64,000 nt of DNA from CAILZL01 sp050248275 (GTDB lineage Bacteria > Pseudomonadota > Gammaproteobacteria > Steroidobacterales > Steroidobacteraceae): NCBI GenBank assembly GCA_050248275.1, contig JBFWSR010000001.1:372001-436000 (forward strand). Direction: 5' to 3'. The translations under genes and the position numbers were made by a program. This document shows positions 33,781-43,058 of the stretch, one piece after another. How positions within the stretch are numbered: the stretch's first letter is position 1; each line of letters opens with the position of its first letter. Under the pieces are notes generated by a model, which was not told the origin of the DNA, made no database searches, and saw nothing but the letters and a program-made list of their open reading frames with translations.

Positions 33781-34569
33781 ATGTTGAGCTTGTTCTTGCC
33801 GGGCGCCGCAGCCGTCGTGGTCATCATGTTGTTGCTCTGGCGGCTGGGTATTCGCAATCACAATTTCAGTTACGTGGACATCGGCTGGTCCGCCAACTTT
33901 GTGGTGCTGGCGTTGCTTTATGGGATGCTCGGTGAAGGCGATCTCACGCGCCGGATTGTCATCTGTGGCATGTATGCCCTATGGGGTACACGTCTGGCGC
34001 TGCATCTGGCCACCCGCATCATTGGCGAACCGGAAGAAGGGCGGTATGTACAGTTGCGTGCCGAATGGGGTGCAATAGGCCTTCTCAATCTGAAATTCCT
34101 GGGTTTTTTCCAGTTGCAGGCATTGCTCAATCTGGTGCTGAGCGTACCCATGTTGCTGGCAGTCATGAATCCAGCCACGCAACTGCATGTGCTGGAGATC
34201 GCAGGTGCATGCATATGGATGCTGGGTCTGCTGGGTGAAAGCGTGGCGGATCGGCAGCTCGCCGCTTTCAGGAAAAATCCGGCCAACAAGGGCAAGGTCT
34301 GTGACGTGGGTCTATGGGGCTGGTCGCGTCATCCCAATTACTTTTTCGAGTGGACCCTCTGGATCGGTTATGCGTTGTTCGCGTTGGCCTCACCCTATGG
34401 CTGGTTGTGCCTCGCCCTGCCGGTGTTGATGCTGCACTTCCTGCTCAATGTCACGGGCGTCAGGGCCACTGAAGAACAGGCGCTGCGCAGCAAGGGCGAG
34501 GCCTATCGGCATTATCAGCGTAGCGTCAGTGCGTTCATTCCCTTACCGCGCAAGAAGGAGCCGGTATGA
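33781..34569 (+). CDS. DUF1295 membrane protein (steroid 5-alpha-reductase-like)
   Basis: 262 residues with about six hydrophobic segments. LGIRNHNFSYVDIGWSANFV at the start and GWSRHPNYFFEWTLWIGYAL near the end are the DUF1295 signatures, related to the membrane reductase/methyltransferase fold of steroid 5-alpha-reductases. In lipid clusters it often follows an FAD oxidoreductase or CFA-like gene. I infer a redox step on a fatty-acyl or isoprenoid substrate in the inner membrane. Its stop overlaps the next start (ATGA at 34566-34569). Confidence 0.88.
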   Translation: MLSLFLPGAAAVVVIMLLLWRLGIRNHNFSYVDIGWSANFVVLALLYGMLGEGDLTRRIVICGMYALWGTRLALHLATRIIGEPEEGRYVQLRAEWGAIGLLNLKFLGFFQLQALLNLVLSVPMLLAVMNPATQLHVLEIAGACIWMLGLLGESVADRQLAAFRKNPANKGKVCDVGLWGWSRHPNYFFEWTLWIGYALFALASPYGWLCLALPVLMLHFLLNVTGVRATEEQALRSKGEAYRHYQRSVSAFIPLPRKKEPV

Positions 34570-35603
34570 AACTGTCCATGTCCCTGATCGAGAAAGGCCT
34601 GTTGCCGGATGCCGTGATTCGTCACGGCATCCGCCGTCTGCTGGCGCAGCGTCTTGTCGAAGAAGACAAGGGCGATCCCGAAGTGCAACAGGCGCACTTG
34701 ATGCAACTGGTGGCGCAGTTACGCGCCAGTCCCGTGGCCATCGAAACTGCGGCAGCTAATAAACAGCACTACGAAGTGCCGGCGGAGTTTTATCAGCAGG
34801 TGCTGGGCAAGCATCTGAAGTATTCGAGCGGCTACTTCCAGCCGGGCGTCACCAGTCTGGATGAGGCCGAAGCCGAGATGCTGCGGATTACTGTCGAACG
34901 CGCGTGTTTGCAGAATGGCGAGCGCATTCTCGAACTGGGATGTGGCTGGGGCTCGTTGAGCCTGTACATGGCGGAAAAATTTCCGAACAGCCAGGTCACG
35001 GGTGTGTCCAATTCGAATTCGCAGCGCGAATTCATCATGACGCAGGCGCAGGCACGGAGCCTGAACAATCTGCAGATCATCACCTGCGACGCCAATGCGC
35101 TCGACTTCCCTGCTGGGGAATCATTCGACCGTGTGGTGTCGGTGGAAATGTTCGAACACATGCGCAATTACCAGGCGCTGCTCAAGCGCATTGCCCAATG
35201 GCTCAAGCCCGATGGCACGCTGTTCGTGCACATCTTTACGCATCGCGAATATGCATACCCCTTCGAAGTGCGTGACGACAGCAACTGGATGGCCAAATAC
35301 TTTTTCACCGGCGGCATCATGCCCAGTGATCATTTGCTGCTGTATTTTCAGGACGATCTCAGGCTGCGTCAGCACTGGCAGGTCAGTGGCCGGCACTATC
35401 AGCAGACCGCCGAAGCCTGGCTGGCCAACATGGATGCCCATCGCGAACAGATCATGCCGGTATTTGTCCACACCTATGGCGCGGCGCAGGCCAACAAGTG
35501 GTGGCATTACTGGCGCGTGTTCTTCATGTCCTGCGCCGAGCTATGGGGTTACCGGCAAGGCCGCGAGTGGCTGGTATCGCATTACCTGTTCAGGAAGCCG
35601 TAA
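34566..35603 (+). CDS. CMAS-family SAM-dependent methyltransferase
   Basis: 345 residues. KQHYEVPAEFYQQVLGKHLK and YSSGYFQPG, SAM motif ERILELGCGWGSLSLYMAEK, and VSVEMFEHMRNY place it in the cyclopropane-synthase/mycolic-methyltransferase family. The active-site Cys of YSCGYF is replaced by Ser, while His in LFVHIFTHREY is kept, the reverse of the CFA-like enzyme at 28807. So the locus encodes two members with different active sites. The substrate is probably an unsaturated acyl chain, but an N-methyltransferase role, as in plant coclaurine-type relatives, cannot be excluded. Its last 14 bp overlap the convergent MFS gene. Confidence 0.87.
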   Translation: MKLSMSLIEKGLLPDAVIRHGIRRLLAQRLVEEDKGDPEVQQAHLMQLVAQLRASPVAIETAAANKQHYEVPAEFYQQVLGKHLKYSSGYFQPGVTSLDEAEAEMLRITVERACLQNGERILELGCGWGSLSLYMAEKFPNSQVTGVSNSNSQREFIMTQAQARSLNNLQIITCDANALDFPAGESFDRVVSVEMFEHMRNYQALLKRIAQWLKPDGTLFVHIFTHREYAYPFEVRDDSNWMAKYFFTGGIMPSDHLLLYFQDDLRLRQHWQVSGRHYQQTAEAWLANMDAHREQIMPVFVHTYGAAQANKWWHYWRVFFMSCAELWGYRQGREWLVSHYLFRKP

Positions 35604-36807
35604 TTTCTGTCTTGGGCAGGGCCATGAATCGCAGGACAACGGCAGTGCCCACCAGATTCAGTGCGATGACGCCCAGCATGGGGCGGGGCGTGCCATCGTA
35701 AAGCAGTCCGGCGATGAAGGAAGTGGCCGTGCCTACACCGAATACCATCGTACCGAATAGTGCAGCGGTCGCACCGGCCCGATGCGGATCGACAGATAAT
35801 GCGCACGCCATGGTGTTGGCCTGAACGATGCTCAAGCTCGCAACCACCATGAAGACCAGCAACAGCAAGACCGGCAATCCGCCAACGAGGGTTATGGCGA
35901 AGCCTGCGAATACCACTGCCATGACGATGGCATTTCTGGCGGAACCCTGCAGCACCTGCTGGGGCGAGCGTGTTTTCAGAAGATGCCGGCTGAACTGGCT
36001 GGCCGTTACCAGGCCAAACGAATTACACGCCATGATGATGCTGAAAGTCGTGGGACTGAGTCCATATATCTTCATCAGGACCAGCGGCGCCGAACCCAGA
36101 TAGGTGAAGAAGCAGGCGCTGTTGAAACCACCGGCCAGTAGATAGCCGAGCAGACGCCTGTTACGCAGCAGCAATGCGTAGGTCTTGATCGGGTGGCTCG
36201 CCCGGGCTTGCCGTTCGGTTTCGCTCGAACGGGTCTCGTACAATTTCCAGATCACAACCAATAGAAGTATGACGGCTACCGATGTCATCAGCATGAAGAT
36301 GGCGCGCCAACTGCCCACCGTTAGCAGTCCCGTACCGACAATCGGCGCGAGCACCGGCGCCAGTCCGGCAACAAGTGCCAGGGTGGAGAAATACTTCGCT
36401 GCGCCACGTTCATCGAACAGATCGCGCACCACCGCCCGGCCGGCCACCATCACTGCCGATGCGCCCAGCGCCTGCAACACGCGGCCGCCAAGGAAAATAT
36501 TGACGCTGTGAGCGAAGACGGCGCACAGGCTGCCGATGAAGTACAGAATCAAACCCGACACGATGGGCGTCTGCCGACCCACGCGGTCCGACCAGGGGCC
36601 GGCGAGCAATTGGCCCAATGCCAACCCGCCGATGAAGATCGACAGGGTAGCGGTCACGGCTTGCGGGGAAGCGCTCAGATCTGTGGTGATCGCCGGGATG
36701 CCAGGCAGATACATGTCGATCGACATGGGCGCCATACCAGCGAAGGCTGCAAGCAGCAATGTCAGTGCCCGGGATGGCTTGCTATCTATTTGAGGTATTG
36801 AGGACAT
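35590..36807 (-). CDS. Bcr/CflA-family MFS drug efflux transporter
   Basis: 405 residues from ATG 36807, with GGAAAG just upstream; the ATG at 36837 adds 10 residues without a ribosome-binding site. Twelve membrane segments are expected: SIDMYLPGIPAITTDL and GPWSDRVGRQTPIV (the loop 2-3 MFS motif) are typical of Bcr. It exports drugs or amino-acid-like compounds with protons. It is convergent with the methyltransferase, the coding ends overlapping by 14 bp, and seems unrelated to the lipid operon. Confidence 0.9.
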   Translation of the reverse strand: MSSIPQIDSKPSRALTLLLAAFAGMAPMSIDMYLPGIPAITTDLSASPQAVTATLSIFIGGLALGQLLAGPWSDRVGRQTPIVSGLILYFIGSLCAVFAHSVNIFLGGRVLQALGASAVMVAGRAVVRDLFDERGAAKYFSTLALVAGLAPVLAPIVGTGLLTVGSWRAIFMLMTSVAVILLLVVIWKLYETRSSETERQARASHPIKTYALLLRNRRLLGYLLAGGFNSACFFTYLGSAPLVLMKIYGLSPTTFSIIMACNSFGLVTASQFSRHLLKTRSPQQVLQGSARNAIVMAVVFAGFAITLVGGLPVLLLLVFMVVASLSIVQANTMACALSVDPHRAGATAALFGTMVFGVGTATSFIAGLLYDGTPRPMLGVIALNLVGTAVVLRFMALPKTEITAS

Positions 36808-36905
36808 GTACTTTCCGACCAACGATATCGTCAGCATCTTACCTGTCTGCTGCAGCCAATAAAGGCTGGTAATTCATCGCGTACCGTCAAATCAGCAACT
36901 CGACA

Positions 36906-37598
36906 TTATTTTGCAAAGCTCGCTGCCAGTTGCTCGCTCAGGCTGGCGCTGGCCTGCTGCGTGGCGCTTTGAAACGCGGTGACTACGGCGCCGAGACGGT
37001 TGTCACTGGCGGCGACGCTGGCGCTGGCCTGCAATGCAGCCACCGATTTTCTCGACTTCACTTCCGATACTGTGGCCCACAGCGCGACATGAATGGTGGG
37101 TGCATCCTTGCCATTGACATACTCGGCTTGAAAGTGGCGCAGGTCGATGTCGATCAGGTAGTCGGCATCCAGCCGGGCCGATTCGGCAACCACGTTTTTA
37201 TAACCTTGCTGATTTTGCAGCAGCGATATCAGGAACGACTGCACCACTTGCGGTGCAGTGCCGCCCCAGCGTGCGCCGTAGTAATAATCGAGCCGATTGC
37301 CATTACGCAGGACCACGATGCGTTGGGTGTCGAGCCCGGGAGTGGCGCTGGGCAGAGCCACACTCAACCGGATGGGATACGCAACAGCGGCGGTACCGGC
37401 GTCGCTGGCTTGCAGCACATAGGTTTGCGGCTCATCCACCTTGCTTTGCAGTATCTCGCCGACGCAACCGGTGAGAGCCAGCGTTGCCAGCAAGGACGCA
37501 ATGAAGCGCACGCCTGCGGCTACGCAGGCAGGAGCCCGATGAATCGAATCCGTTTTCCGCACCGCAAAACCTTCCAGCATGTTCGTCAATATCTTCAC
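36906..37598 (-). CDS. PqiC-like ABC-transport auxiliary lipoprotein
   Basis: 230 residues. The lipobox LALTGC puts the lipidated Cys at residue 45 of the long frame; a start nearer the hydrophobic stretch (VRFIASLLATLALTG) is therefore likely. The rest matches the ABC_trans_aux/PqiC family (YVLQASDAG ... RIVVLRNGNRLDYYYGARWG ... QVVQSFLISLLQ). It is the last gene of the MCE operon and overlaps the MCE gene by 4 bp. Its expected role is an outer-membrane-linked partner in phospholipid shuttling between membranes. Confidence 0.88.
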   Translation of the reverse strand: MKILTNMLEGFAVRKTDSIHRAPACVAAGVRFIASLLATLALTGCVGEILQSKVDEPQTYVLQASDAGTAAVAYPIRLSVALPSATPGLDTQRIVVLRNGNRLDYYYGARWGGTAPQVVQSFLISLLQNQQGYKNVVAESARLDADYLIDIDLRHFQAEYVNGKDAPTIHVALWATVSEVKSRKSVAALQASASVAASDNRLGAVVTAFQSATQQASASLSEQLAASFAK

Positions 37599-38527
37599 GG
37601 CTTGATCTCCACACCGGACTCGGGGCGCTCGAACATCAGTTGCGAGGGTGTTTCCTTGAGCGAGCGCGACAGTTCGCGGAACTCGGTGGCGGCAGTGCGC
37701 GCATCGCGCAGCAGTCGTTCCATCTCGAACAGGCCCTGTTCGGTAAAGTGGGTCATCGGGCCTTCGCTGGCGGCCATGAAGTGATCGAGTTTTTCTGTGG
37801 CGCTGGCCAGTTGACTCGACACCGTATTCAATCGTGCCACTGCTTCCTTGATATTTGGACGCACATCATCGGCCAGGCCATTCAGGCTGCTGGCCGCGTT
37901 CCTGATTTCAGCCGAAGTGCTGCCGAGCTCAGTAAGCAGACTCTGCACCTGCTCTCGCGTTTTTGGCAGGCCATCGCTGGTGGTTTTGAGGTTGGCCAGC
38001 GTCGTTGAAAATGCTTTGACGTTCTCGCTGGAAAACACCTGGTTGACGTTGTCCACCAGTTCGGACACACGCCCGGCCAGTTGCGGCAGGCTGGCAATGA
38101 AGGCGTCGATATCCGAAGACTGCGATTCAATCATCGGATAACGCTCACCCTGTTTGAGCTCGGTGCTGGTGGCGTCGCTGATCTGTTTCAGGTTGATGTA
38201 CAGCAGGCCGGTGATGCCCTGCAAACCGAGACTGGCGCGGGTGGCGCCGGTAATGGGCGCATCGGCATCGACCGAGGCCAGTATCTTCACGCTGTCGGGC
38301 CGCTCTTTGTTGAGCGTGATGCGCCGCACGCTGCCGACATCGACGCCGAGATAACGCACCGGGCTGCCGGATGTCAGTCCCGACACGCTGCCGGTGAAAT
38401 AGATTTCGTAGGATTTATAGCTGCGGGCATCGCCGCTGTCGGAATACCAGATGACAAAGGCCACCGCCATGGCGATGACCAGCAGGGTAAAGGCGCCGAC
38501 GGCGACATAGTTGGCATCACGTTCCAT
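37595..38527 (-). CDS. MlaD-like MCE-domain substrate-binding protein
   Basis: 310 residues. One N-terminal membrane helix (YVAVGAFTLLVIAMAVAFVI) is followed by an MCE domain (YFTGSVSGLTSGSPVRYLGV with DVGSVRRI), then a long coiled-coil-like C-terminus (LASATEKLDHFMAASEG). MCE proteins form rings that carry phospholipids across the periplasm. The C-terminus is longer than in E. coli MlaD (~183 aa), more like PqiB/YebT-type or actinobacterial MCE proteins. It overlaps the ATPase gene by 11 bp and the lipoprotein gene by 4. Confidence 0.9.
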   Translation of the reverse strand: MERDANYVAVGAFTLLVIAMAVAFVIWYSDSGDARSYKSYEIYFTGSVSGLTSGSPVRYLGVDVGSVRRITLNKERPDSVKILASVDADAPITGATRASLGLQGITGLLYINLKQISDATSTELKQGERYPMIESQSSDIDAFIASLPQLAGRVSELVDNVNQVFSSENVKAFSTTLANLKTTSDGLPKTREQVQSLLTELGSTSAEIRNAASSLNGLADDVRPNIKEAVARLNTVSSQLASATEKLDHFMAASEGPMTHFTEQGLFEMERLLRDARTAATEFRELSRSLKETPSQLMFERPESGVEIKP

Positions 38528-39308
38528 GCACAGATCCTGCAGTTGGGGATGGTGTAATACCGCGGGCGCGCGGGCCGTGGAAATACTCGTGTATCCAGGG
38601 GTGAGGGTGGTTCATGATGCCTGCGAGGGTATCGACGATGATCTTTCTGTCAACCAGCACGGCGACGCGGTCGCAGATGGTGAGCAGACTATCCAGATCA
38701 TGAGTAATCATGACCACGGTGAGCTTGAGGCTGTTTTGCAGGTAACGCACCAGTTGATCGAATTCAGCCGCAGAAATCGGATCCAGGCCTGCCGTGGGTT
38801 CGTCGAGGAACAATAACTGTGGATCGAGCGCCAATGCGCGTGCCAGGCCGGCGCGCTTGATCATGCCGCCCGATAGCTGTGCGGGCAGCTTGCCGGCGGC
38901 AGACAGAGGCAGCCCAACCATGTTCAGCCGCAGCGCAGTGAGCTCATCCATCGTGGCCTGCGATAACGACAGATATTCGCGTAACGGCAACTGGATGTTC
39001 TCAGCCACGGTCAGTGCGCTGAATAACGCGCCATGTTGAAAGGTGACGCCATAGCGATGCTTCACATTCAGCAATTCACGTTCCGACATGGCGGTGATGT
39101 CCGCGCCTTCGATCAATACCTGACCGGCGGTGGGTTTTTGCAGGCCGAGGATGGTGCGTAACAGCACCGACTTGCCGCTGCCCGAGCCGCCCACGATGCC
39201 CATCACCTCGCCGCGCATCACTTCCAGACTCACGCCATCGTGAACCAGTTGCTCGCCAAAGCGATTGACGATGCCGCGTATCGAGACAACGGTTTCCGGA
39301 CTATTCAT
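38517..39308 (-). CDS. MlaF-like ABC transporter ATPase
   Basis: 263 residues. Walker A GGSGSGKSVLLRTIL, signature LSGGMIKRAGLARALAL, Walker B LLFLDEPTAGLDPISA, and the H-loop MITHDL. ELLNVKHRYGVTFQHGALF is typical of the MlaF group. It powers lipid transport with the permease encoded just upstream (2-bp gap). It lies in the permease, ATPase, MCE, lipoprotein order of Mla-like operons; no MlaB or MlaC gene is present, but the permease has its own STAS-like domain. Confidence 0.93.
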   Translation of the reverse strand: MNSPETVVSIRGIVNRFGEQLVHDGVSLEVMRGEVMGIVGGSGSGKSVLLRTILGLQKPTAGQVLIEGADITAMSERELLNVKHRYGVTFQHGALFSALTVAENIQLPLREYLSLSQATMDELTALRLNMVGLPLSAAGKLPAQLSGGMIKRAGLARALALDPQLLFLDEPTAGLDPISAAEFDQLVRYLQNSLKLTVVMITHDLDSLLTICDRVAVLVDRKIIVDTLAGIMNHPHPWIHEYFHGPRARGITPSPTAGSVHGT

Positions 39309-39310
39309 GT

Positions 39311-40429
39311 CTAGAAATCCAGCTCTACAAAGATCACGGCGAAAATGGCATTGGCGAAGATCACCATGAAGATGGATTCCACCACCGCCGTGGTCGTCAG
39401 TCGTCCCAGTTCGCGCGAAGAACCCCGGACCTGCATGCCTCGATAGGTGCCGATCATGGCGATCAGCACGGCGAACACCGGCGCCTTGATCAGTCCCGCC
39501 CAGAACGTGGTCGGCGCCAGCGCTTCCTGCACGCGGGCAATGAACTGCGGAATGGAAATGCCCAGCAGCCAGTTGGACAGCAGGGCGCCGCCGGCCATGC
39601 CCATGGCATCGGCGACAATAGTGAGTAACGGCAGCGCAATGATCAGGCCCAGCACGCGCGGCACCACCAGCACTTCGATGGGGTCCATGCCGATGGACTT
39701 GAGCGCATCGACTTCATCGTTCAATTGCATCACGCCGATCTCGGCGGCAAAGGCGCTGCCGGAACGGCCCGCGACAATGACGGCGGTGAGCAGCACGCCC
39801 AGTTCACGCAGTACGCCCACCGTGATCAGATCCACCGTATAGATGCCGGCGCCGAAATCCTGCAACTGGCTGGCGCCGATGTAGGCGATGATGACGGCGA
39901 CGAAGAAGGCGATCATGGCCACGATGGGCAGGGCCTGAATGCCGGCTTCATAGGCATGGCGCACAATGGAAGGCGCACGCATGTGTTGCGGATGACGCCA
40001 GGCACGCAGGTGCGTGTACACAATGCGACCGAAGTGATCCAGATGGCCGATGGCATGCTGGCCCAGTTCCACGGCAATCTTGCCAAAACCGGCGACCACC
40101 TGTTCAGGCCAGAGTCGTTCCGCCTCATGCGCGACTTGCGGCGAGGTGGTGTGGGCTTGCACTTCGTTCAGGAATGCAAAATGTTCCGGCATTCCCTCGA
40201 TGAAGCTGAGAGTGGCTCCTGCCTGTTCGTAACGCTGCAGGGCGGAGCGCAGCAGCCACATGGCGCTCAGATCGGATTGTTCCAGCGCAGAACAGTCCAC
40301 CTGCACCTGTTTGACGCCAGCCAACTGCAAGGCATGCAGCGCCTGCTCGATATCCACCAGACGTTGCACCGTCCAGCGATCCGAGAGACGCATCAATAAG
40401 GTATCGGCTTGCAGTTCCGTGGTCAGCAC
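39311..40429 (-). CDS. MlaE-like permease with N-terminal STAS-like domain
   Basis: 372 residues. Residues ~1-105 (DIEQALHALQLAGVKQVQVD CSALEQSDLSAMWLL) resemble a STAS domain, as if MlaB were fused to the permease. The rest is the MlaE permease: hydrophobic segments with GRSGSAFAAEIGVMQLNDEV and PRVLGLIIALPLLTIVADAM. This is the inner-membrane channel half of the lipid ABC system. It is the first gene of the operon; the divergent antiporter gene lies 128 bp upstream. Confidence 0.92.
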   Translation of the reverse strand: MLTTELQADTLLMRLSDRWTVQRLVDIEQALHALQLAGVKQVQVDCSALEQSDLSAMWLLRSALQRYEQAGATLSFIEGMPEHFAFLNEVQAHTTSPQVAHEAERLWPEQVVAGFGKIAVELGQHAIGHLDHFGRIVYTHLRAWRHPQHMRAPSIVRHAYEAGIQALPIVAMIAFFVAVIIAYIGASQLQDFGAGIYTVDLITVGVLRELGVLLTAVIVAGRSGSAFAAEIGVMQLNDEVDALKSIGMDPIEVLVVPRVLGLIIALPLLTIVADAMGMAGGALLSNWLLGISIPQFIARVQEALAPTTFWAGLIKAPVFAVLIAMIGTYRGMQVRGSSRELGRLTTTAVVESIFMVIFANAIFAVIFVELDF

Positions 40430-40557
40430 AGAATCGCATCCTAGCAGTGCTGTGCTGGTTGCGCATTACCGGCCGCTCATGTCAGATGAATGTCATCGGG
40501 CGTTGGAATATCGGTCCAGTCTCGACCCCGCACCTGCGCATCGCTTACTCTCTGGCG

Positions 40558-42534
40558 ATGGAAGTGAATGCGCTTGGACAATTGTTGATTCTGCTGGCCA
40601 GTTCGGTACTGGTGGTAACGGTATTCCGGCGCATGAAACTGCCGCCGATCGTGGGTTATCTCGCGGTTGGCATGTTGCTGGGCGCCGAGGCGCTCAGTCT
40701 GGCCGGCAGTGAAACTACACATGTACTGGCCGAATTCGGTGTGGTGTTCCTGGTATTCACGCTGGGGCTGGAATTTTCTTATCCACGCATGCTGGCGATG
40801 CGCTGGGAAGTATTTGGACTGGGCGGCGCGCAAGTAGTGCTTACAACGGCCTTGATCGGCGGCGCTGCATGGTTGCTGGGCGTGCCGCCCCTGGTGGCGG
40901 TGGTGCTGGGCGGCGCGCTGGCCATGTCCTCCACCGCGATCGTGGTCACACAGCTCACTGAGCAGCTGGAGGTGAATCGCCCGCATGGCCGGCTCGCAGT
41001 GGGCATCCTGCTGTTTCAGGATCTGGCGTTCGTACCCTTGCTGGCGCTGGAAAGCGCGTTACACGGCCAGCTCGATATTCTCGATCCACTGGCAGTTGGC
41101 GTTGCGATGTTACGAGCAGGCATTGCCTTGTTGTTTGTAATCGCCGCAGGGCGCTGGCTGTTGCGACCCCTGTTTCATGAAATCACTCATGCGCGCAGCA
41201 CCGAAGTATTCACCCTGACGGTGTTGCTGGTCACGCTGACCAGCGCCTGGGCCACCAATCAGGTGGGTTTGTCGCTGGCCCTGGGCGCCTTCCTGGCAGG
41301 CATGATGCTGGCTGAAACCGAATACCGCCACCAGATTGAAGTGGTGATCCGGCCGTTCCGCGACATTCTGCTGGGCTTGTTCTTCATTACGGTGGGCACC
41401 CTGCTCGATCTGCGCTTGCTGATCGACAAGTTGTGGCTGGTATTGCTGCTGGTGCTGTTGTTGCAACTGAGCAAGGCGCTTATCGTCACCATGCTGGCGC
41501 GACGCCTCAGCAAGGACTGGCAGTCGGCGTTGCAGACTGGTCTGGTCATAGCCCAGGGTGGCGAGTTTGGTTTTGCACTGCTGACCCTGACCTTGAATGA
41601 TCGGTTGATCGGCAACGAAGTCATTCAGCCGCTGCTGGCTGCGACAGTGGTCAGCATGGTGTTGAGTCCATTCCTGATCAGGCACAACAGCCGGGTCACG
41701 GAGTCTCTGCTTAATCGCGGCGATCATGAGTTGAATGAGTTGCAGCGTGAGATGGCTGCCACCCATACCGTAGCGCAACGCAACCATGTCATTCTGTGCG
41801 GCTTCGGCCGCGTCGGACAGAATCTGGCGCGCGCCCTGGAAAATCATGGTTACGAATACATCGCCCTGGACATGGATCCCAAGCGGGTACAGCAGGCGCG
41901 CCATGCAGGCGATCCGGTGTTTTATGGCGATGCGTCCGAAAGCGAGATACTCGAAGCGGTGGGGCTTGAGCATTGCAGCGTGCTGGTGATCAGTTTTTCC
42001 GATCCCAATCTGGCCTTGCGCATTCTGCACAGCGTGCGTGAACTGCGTAAGGACGTGCCGGTGCTGGTGCGTACCCAGGACGACACCAAACTCAATGCCT
42101 TGCAGGCGGCAGGTGCGACGGAAGTCGTGCCGGAAACCCTTGAAGCCAGCTTGATGCTGATGTCGCACATGTTGTTGTTGCTGAAAATGCCGGTCTCGCG
42201 CGTGGTCAAGACCGTGAGCGACATTCGCGACAATCGTTATGCCATGCTGCGGCGGATTTTCCGGCGTGAAAACGCACGACCCCTGGATGAAACCCACACT
42301 CTGCGTGAAGAACTGCACAGCGTGGTCCTGCCGCGCCATGCCTATGCCATCGGCCGCAGCATTAACCAGTTGAAGCTGGCAGCACTCGGCGTGAGCGTCA
42401 ATGCGATCCGCCGCGACGGCATTGTTGGCCGCGAACCGGATGCAAATACCGTCTTCAGGGAAGGCGATGTAGTGGTGCTATATGGCAATCCTGAAGCCCT
42501 TGACCAGGGCGAGAGTGTGCTGCTGATCGGATAA
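40558..42534 (+). CDS. CPA2-family K+/H+ or Na+/H+ antiporter with TrkA domains (KefB/YbaL-like)
   Basis: 658 residues from MEVNALGQLLILL; the frame open from 40447 is upstream non-homologous sequence. About 12 membrane segments: VGYLAVGMLLGAEAL, LALESALHGQLD, GEFGFALLTLTLNDRL. A TrkA_N Rossmann domain follows (VILCGFGRVGQNLARALENH, DASESEILEAVGLEHC), then a TrkA_C domain (GRSINQLKLAALGVSVNAIR ... EGDVVVLYGN). This is the architecture of KefB/KefC and YbaL, cation efflux systems gated by nucleotides or glutathione conjugates. No KefF/G partner gene is adjacent. It converges on the ABM gene. Confidence 0.92.
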   Translation: MEVNALGQLLILLASSVLVVTVFRRMKLPPIVGYLAVGMLLGAEALSLAGSETTHVLAEFGVVFLVFTLGLEFSYPRMLAMRWEVFGLGGAQVVLTTALIGGAAWLLGVPPLVAVVLGGALAMSSTAIVVTQLTEQLEVNRPHGRLAVGILLFQDLAFVPLLALESALHGQLDILDPLAVGVAMLRAGIALLFVIAAGRWLLRPLFHEITHARSTEVFTLTVLLVTLTSAWATNQVGLSLALGAFLAGMMLAETEYRHQIEVVIRPFRDILLGLFFITVGTLLDLRLLIDKLWLVLLLVLLLQLSKALIVTMLARRLSKDWQSALQTGLVIAQGGEFGFALLTLTLNDRLIGNEVIQPLLAATVVSMVLSPFLIRHNSRVTESLLNRGDHELNELQREMAATHTVAQRNHVILCGFGRVGQNLARALENHGYEYIALDMDPKRVQQARHAGDPVFYGDASESEILEAVGLEHCSVLVISFSDPNLALRILHSVRELRKDVPVLVRTQDDTKLNALQAAGATEVVPETLEASLMLMSHMLLLLKMPVSRVVKTVSDIRDNRYAMLRRIFRRENARPLDETHTLREELHSVVLPRHAYAIGRSINQLKLAALGVSVNAIRRDGIVGREPDANTVFREGDVVVLYGNPEALDQGESVLLIG

Positions 42535-42586
42535 TTGCGCCGGCCAAGATGGCGGATTCTAAATCTGTCCTTGCGGCACGGCGATG

Positions 42587-42892
42587 TCAGACCTTGCCGT
42601 CATCGGTGACGCCCAGCATGCGTTCATGATCCAGCAGTTGCCGACACCAGTCATCCAGTGTGGCGTATTCGGCAGCGTTGGCTTTACGGAAGGCTTCGTA
42701 GGCGGCGCGCGAACGCCAGGCATCGACCGTCACGAAACGGTGCGGGCTGCCCATGTTCTTGTACAGCTCGGTGCCCAGATAGTCGGGGCTCAACTTGAAA
42801 AATGTGGTCCAGCGACCTTCCGGACTGTAAACCTTCTCGAAATCAGCGATGCGTTCCGGTTTCGCATCGAATTCCCAAACCAGGCGATACAT
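42587..42892 (-). CDS. ABM-domain small protein
   Basis: 101 residues, beginning MYRLVWEFDAKPERIADFEK. The dimeric ferredoxin-like antibiotic-biosynthesis-monooxygenase fold is indicated by this start, LGTELYKNM and FVTVDAWRSRAAYEAF. Such proteins may be monooxygenases, heme-degrading enzymes or simply stress-related; the catalytic type is not evident. It is a single gene, divergent from the MscS gene at 43059. Confidence 0.75.
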   Translation of the reverse strand: MYRLVWEFDAKPERIADFEKVYSPEGRWTTFFKLSPDYLGTELYKNMGSPHRFVTVDAWRSRAAYEAFRKANAAEYATLDDWCRQLLDHERMLGVTDDGKV

Positions 42893-43058
42893 GCGGGCTC
42901 CGTGGCGGCTTGCAAAGCCCTAGTTTACGCAGACCGCGTGACATCACAATGAATCAATGCAGATAGAGGGATTCCATTCAGTGTGTGACCGCTTGAAAAG
43001 CGCCGAATGTTTGATAGGGTCGCTGTCCCTTTTGATGTAACGGCTCCGGAAATAAACG

